A stretch of DNA of 64,000 nt, taken from assembly GCA_016223085.1 (NCBI GenBank), contig JACRPS010000021.1:124001-188000 (forward strand), given 5' to 3'. Every line of letters starts with the position of its first letter. Positions within the stretch are counted from its first letter, which is position 1. The translations under genes were made by a program, and so were the position numbers. Below are positions 61,108-64,000 of this stretch, one piece after another. The DNA comes from Chloroflexota bacterium. Its GTDB lineage: Bacteria > Chloroflexota > Anaerolineae > Aggregatilineales > Phototrophicaceae. The notes under the pieces were generated by a model, which saw nothing but the letters and a program-made list of their open reading frames with translations, was not told the DNA's origin and did no database searches.

Positions 61108-61961
61108 GGGTTACCTAAGCCTAAGATGTAATCAGTCACTTCCTCAATCATGCTTCGCGGATAGTCGTAACCGAGACTGGCTGCCGTTTCCTCGCTCAAG
61201 CGCGTGAACAAGCGGATTGAAGCCAGCAGCGCCTTCCGGCTATCTGTCGCGTCAAAATGAGCAAATACGCCGTGCAGTTCGCGCCACGTATCCTCACTAA
61301 CCCAATCACGCATGAAATCGCCACGATAGTAAGTATCAACGGGTTGTTCATGGGTTGCATGGGCATGCCATTCCAGCATTTCCAGGAGCATCGTTTGCTG
61401 AATCTGGTCTGCCCACTTCGCTTTCCACCGGTTGTCACGCCTGATCTGCTTGGCGACATAGACCGCGCCGTAAAAATAACCTTCGACGCGCTGGATGAAC
61501 TGCTCCTGCGTCGGTGGTATGTAAGGCGGCGGATCAAATGGCGTGGGAGCTGGAAGCTGCACCGCAATGCCATCTTTGTCCAACAGAATCTTGTAGCCGC
61601 GCTGCTGATCGCCCCATAAGGTTTTTTTATCAATCACCGGTCGAAGCGTGCTGATCGGTGTAACCGAGAAATCAACCTTGATGCCGCCCTGATACAGGAT
61701 GAGCCAGCTTTTTGTCTCGTCGTGGTGTTCTTCAAGAATCATCCAGACCAGAGCAATATCGCACAGCCAGTGGAGATAAACATCGCTTTTCTGCTCAAAT
61801 CCCCCCACGACATACAGGGACACATCCAGATCAGAATATTCATCTGCTGGTTTAACCCGCCGCGCCTGTGAACCGACGATGAGGATCACCCGAATCTCCG
61901 CGATGCCTTCTGCCCACTCCACCAGTTCGGCTTGCAATCGTTCGAAGGCGTGGGTGTTCAC
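61104..61961 (-). CDS. ANT(6)-like aminoglycoside nucleotidyltransferase
   Basis: 285 residues, GTG start. IRVILIVGSQARRVKPADEY followed by SDLDVSLYV is the nucleotidyltransferase signature (GSxAR...DxD). The layout, with a long helical C-terminal domain and KSWLILYQGGIKVDFSVTPI, matches the streptomycin 6-adenylyltransferase (AadE/AadS, PF04439-like) family. Such enzymes use ATP to adenylylate aminoglycosides at O6. Sequence distance from clinical enzymes cannot be judged here, so the substrate may be another aminocyclitol or unknown. It overlaps the response regulator upstream (GTGA) and the GT1 gene downstream (ATGA). Confidence 0.85.
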   Translation of the reverse strand: MNTHAFERLQAELVEWAEGIAEIRVILIVGSQARRVKPADEYSDLDVSLYVVGGFEQKSDVYLHWLCDIALVWMILEEHHDETKSWLILYQGGIKVDFSVTPISTLRPVIDKKTLWGDQQRGYKILLDKDGIAVQLPAPTPFDPPPYIPPTQEQFIQRVEGYFYGAVYVAKQIRRDNRWKAKWADQIQQTMLLEMLEWHAHATHEQPVDTYYRGDFMRDWVSEDTWRELHGVFAHFDATDSRKALLASIRLFTRLSEETAASLGYDYPRSMIEEVTDYILGLGNP

Positions 61962-62638
61962 TGCTGATTCCCTTTCCCTAGTCCGGCATCGCGCGCTCTG
62001 ACGATGGCCTGCGCGCGGTCTGCAACCTGCAATTTATTGAAGATGTTGGAGATGTGATTGCTCACCGTCTTGACCGTGATATGCAAAAGTGCCGCGATCT
62101 CGTGGTTGTTCAGGCCGCGTGCAAGCTGATCCAATACATCGCGTTCGCGCTCGGAGAGTTCCGGGAATGGCGCATCAGGCTGCGCCTGGTGGCCTGGCGC
62201 GCGGTTTAACCGGCGAAAGTAGTCAGACACGCGGTTGGCAATCGCCGCGCCGAACAGCACATCACCGCTGGCGACTGCACGAATCGTTCGCAGCACTTCC
62301 GATTTGTCCGCCCCTTTGAGAACATAACCCCGCGCCCCTGCTGTCATCGCGGCGAACAAGGACTCGCTGTCTTCCATCATCGTCAGCATAATGATTCTGG
62401 TTTCGGGCAGCAGCTCCAAGATACGTTGACTGGCTTCGATACCGTTCATGTCGTCCATTTGGATGTCCATAAGGATTATGTCCGGCTTGAGCGTTTCGGC
62501 CTGTTGTATTGCGCCCGTACCACTGGCAGCCTCGCCTATAACTTCAATATCGCTGACAGACAGGAAAATCGCTTGTAGCCCTTCGCGGAACAACGTGTGG
62601 TCGTCAACGATCAACAGCCGGGTCGTATCTTCAGTCAT
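61958..62638 (-). CDS. NarL/LuxR-type response regulator
   Basis: 226 residues. The receiver domain is TRLLIVDDHTLFREGLQAIF, with the phospho-acceptor Asp in DIILMDIQMDDMNG and Thr/Lys switch residues in MLTMMEDSE and YVLKGADKSE. The LuxR HTH is LSERERDVLDQLARGLNNHE and VKTVSNHISNIFNKLQV. It is the partner of the sensor kinase upstream, which it overlaps by 4 bp (ATGA), and presumably controls its own operon, including the ANT-like and GT1 genes (inference). Confidence 0.95.
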   Translation of the reverse strand: MTEDTTRLLIVDDHTLFREGLQAIFLSVSDIEVIGEAASGTGAIQQAETLKPDIILMDIQMDDMNGIEASQRILELLPETRIIMLTMMEDSESLFAAMTAGARGYVLKGADKSEVLRTIRAVASGDVLFGAAIANRVSDYFRRLNRAPGHQAQPDAPFPELSERERDVLDQLARGLNNHEIAALLHITVKTVSNHISNIFNKLQVADRAQAIVRARDAGLGKGNQQ

Positions 62639-63999
62639 CGTCCATCGCTCGTTTCTGATAGGGGCAGCGATACGGCGATACAGGTGCCGCCCGTCGGACG
62701 CGGTTGTATCTGAAATGTGCCGCCGAGTTCCTCCGCGCGTTCACGCATAGACCGTAGGCCGACATTCGCTACAGCCGCAGGAGGTAAACCTGTACCGTCA
62801 TCCTCAATGCTGATGTTTAAGCTGGATGGTTGCTCGATGATTCGCAGCGCGACCCAGCAGTGCTGCGCCTGAGCATGTTTGAGCACATTGGTGACGGCTT
62901 CCATTATGATCCGGTAGGTCGCAGCTTCGATAGCGGCAGGAAGATCGTGAGGCAGTTGATTTTCATCAAGGCTGATTTGCAGTCTATCAGGATGTGTTCG
63001 AAGCTGTGCGATCGCTCCACGAAGTGCTTCGGTTAACCCCAGTTCATCGAGGGCTGGCGGACGTAAATCATGAACAACCTGCCGCACATCGCCTACAAGC
63101 TGCTGTGCCTGTTTCTTGACATCCCCCAACAACTTGACAGACATGGCTCGGTCCTGCTCCATCAGGTCAATGGCGGCATCAACCTTCAAGGGAAGGCTGG
63201 CGAGCGCGGGACCTAAACCATCGTGCAGATCACGCCGCAAGCGACGGCGTTCTTCTTCCCGCGTCGTGACGATGCGCTGGCGTGAGTGCTGCAATTCATC
63301 CCACATCTGCACAGCGCGCACGGTGGTCGCGGTCAGTGCAGCGATGGCACTCAACAACGTCCGCTCGTGCTCGTTGAACTGCTCATGTGGGCTGCGCGGT
63401 GCGACCAGCAGATCGCCAACCGTTTCGTTACGGTAGATCAAGGGGATATGCTGCGCAGGATCACGACTTTCACCCCAGATAGCTGCCCGTTGGGTTTCTG
63501 GATTCGCGTCAGGCAGTTGGATGGCGACGTAAGGGATTTTAAGCGTCTGCGCGATTGTGTGTGCAAGATTTGGAAGAATGGCGGCGCGGGTATCGGTGGT
63601 TTGAAGCTGATGCGCCAACCGTGTGAACACGGCTGCCGGGTCATCACGTTCGCCATACAGCAAGCGGTTCACGCCGTGCTGCAATCGGTCGCGCAGCGGT
63701 TGGAACAGCACAGCGATGATTGCGGTAGCAATCAAGCCATTGACAGCGGTCGTTTGGCTGTGAAGTATCGCGCCTGCTCCGCCCACAATCAGCACATACA
63801 GCGCGATGATCAGCAGGGTCAGCGTGCCATACACCAGCGTCCGACTCAGGATCGCGTCAATGTCCCACAACCGATGGCGAAACACGGCCAGCCCCACGCA
63901 CACGGCGAAGACGAACTGACTCCCGTACCAGAGTGTATCCTGTAATAACTCCCATAAAACGCCCTGTTCGAATGTCACGATAAGGTATTCATTCGTCAC
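62635..63999 (-). CDS. Membrane sensor histidine kinase (HisKA_3), 5' end cut by window
   Basis: At least 454 residues; the frame is open to the window edge, so the GTG at 63999 need not be the real start. Two hydrophobic helices remain (YGSQFVFAVCVGLAVF; LTLLIIALYVLIVGGAGAIL) around the conserved FRHRLWDIDAILSRTLVYGT. A GAF-like sensor (about 130-245) follows. The HisKA_3 helix is EEERRRLRRDLHDGLGPALA, and the HATPase has RIIMEAVTNVLKHAQAQHCW, DDGTGLP and GLRSMRERAEELGG. It is a UhpB/DesK-type kinase partnered with the regulator at 61958. Confidence 0.92.
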   Translation of the reverse strand: MTNEYLIVTFEQGVLWELLQDTLWYGSQFVFAVCVGLAVFRHRLWDIDAILSRTLVYGTLTLLIIALYVLIVGGAGAILHSQTTAVNGLIATAIIAVLFQPLRDRLQHGVNRLLYGERDDPAAVFTRLAHQLQTTDTRAAILPNLAHTIAQTLKIPYVAIQLPDANPETQRAAIWGESRDPAQHIPLIYRNETVGDLLVAPRSPHEQFNEHERTLLSAIAALTATTVRAVQMWDELQHSRQRIVTTREEERRRLRRDLHDGLGPALASLPLKVDAAIDLMEQDRAMSVKLLGDVKKQAQQLVGDVRQVVHDLRPPALDELGLTEALRGAIAQLRTHPDRLQISLDENQLPHDLPAAIEAATYRIIMEAVTNVLKHAQAQHCWVALRIIEQPSSLNISIEDDGTGLPPAAVANVGLRSMRERAEELGGTFQIQPRPTGGTCIAVSLPLSETSDGR

Positions 64000-64000
64000 A

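Overview
This window looks like a chromosomal piece of a high-GC bacterium, most likely a member of the Chloroflexota (Anaerolineae-like). That placement is inference from gene content: an N-terminal LuxR HTH fused to NB-ARC and TPR, secreted SdrD-B/LysM proteins with a C-terminal membrane anchor, a Thr-Pro-rich lipoprotein, UhpB-type sensor kinases, multiheme cytochromes with NrfD, and abundant intragenic heptamer and palindromic repeats. No rRNA or marker gene is present to confirm it.

Layout. 1-16.7 kb is mixed housekeeping and accessory DNA: a partial GT39-like membrane enzyme, a LuxR-NB-ARC-TPR regulator, two SnoaL-like proteins, an acyltransferase next to an RNA methyltransferase with an altered active site, a cNMP-binding protein, a lipoprotein, GT2 and GT4 glycosyltransferases, an MFS exporter, an interrupted HNH nuclease, a methyltransferase, and a divergent DsbA-like/HxlR pair. 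16.7-25 kb holds a large LPXTG-type surface protein, a thiolase, an unusual Hsp70 fusion and an MFS transporter. 25.1-31.5 kb holds tRNA-Ala(GGC), a 57-residue small protein, a secreted hydrolase, glycan-related enzymes and a sensor kinase. 31.8-40.3 kb is a sugar ABC importer facing a minus-strand galT-unknown-TIR-galK cluster; the TIR protein is anchored to two degenerate protease domains. 40.5-43.1 kb has two more anchored surface proteins.

43.2-50.1 kb is a respiratory operon: ArsR-type regulator, 11-heme lipoprotein cytochrome, four-domain rhodanese, 8-heme cytochrome, four-cluster ferredoxin and NrfD. The 11-heme gene has an in-frame UGA followed at the right distance by a near-perfect hairpin with a G-first loop, so it is a strong candidate for an undescribed selenoprotein cytochrome. 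50.1-59.8 kb is lower in GC and looks like an accessory island: degenerate tRNA-like sequences, a 1970-residue mosaic surface protein, an HNH-AP2 endonuclease, a truncated phosphoesterase and a truncated IS630-type transposase. 59.8-64 kb is a tightly overlapping operon of a sensor kinase (cut by the window edge), a NarL-type regulator, an ANT(6)-like nucleotidyltransferase and a UGT-type glycosyltransferase, which suggests regulated inactivation of an antibiotic.

Two repeat families run through the core. One is a 22-33 bp palindrome (arms GTAGGGACA or GTAGGGGCG) with a dozen copies, one of them in frame inside the NB-ARC domain. The other is composite heptamer arrays, inserted in frame and in the same orientation in two unrelated enzymes, with a third array that supplies the start codon of a glycosyltransferase.
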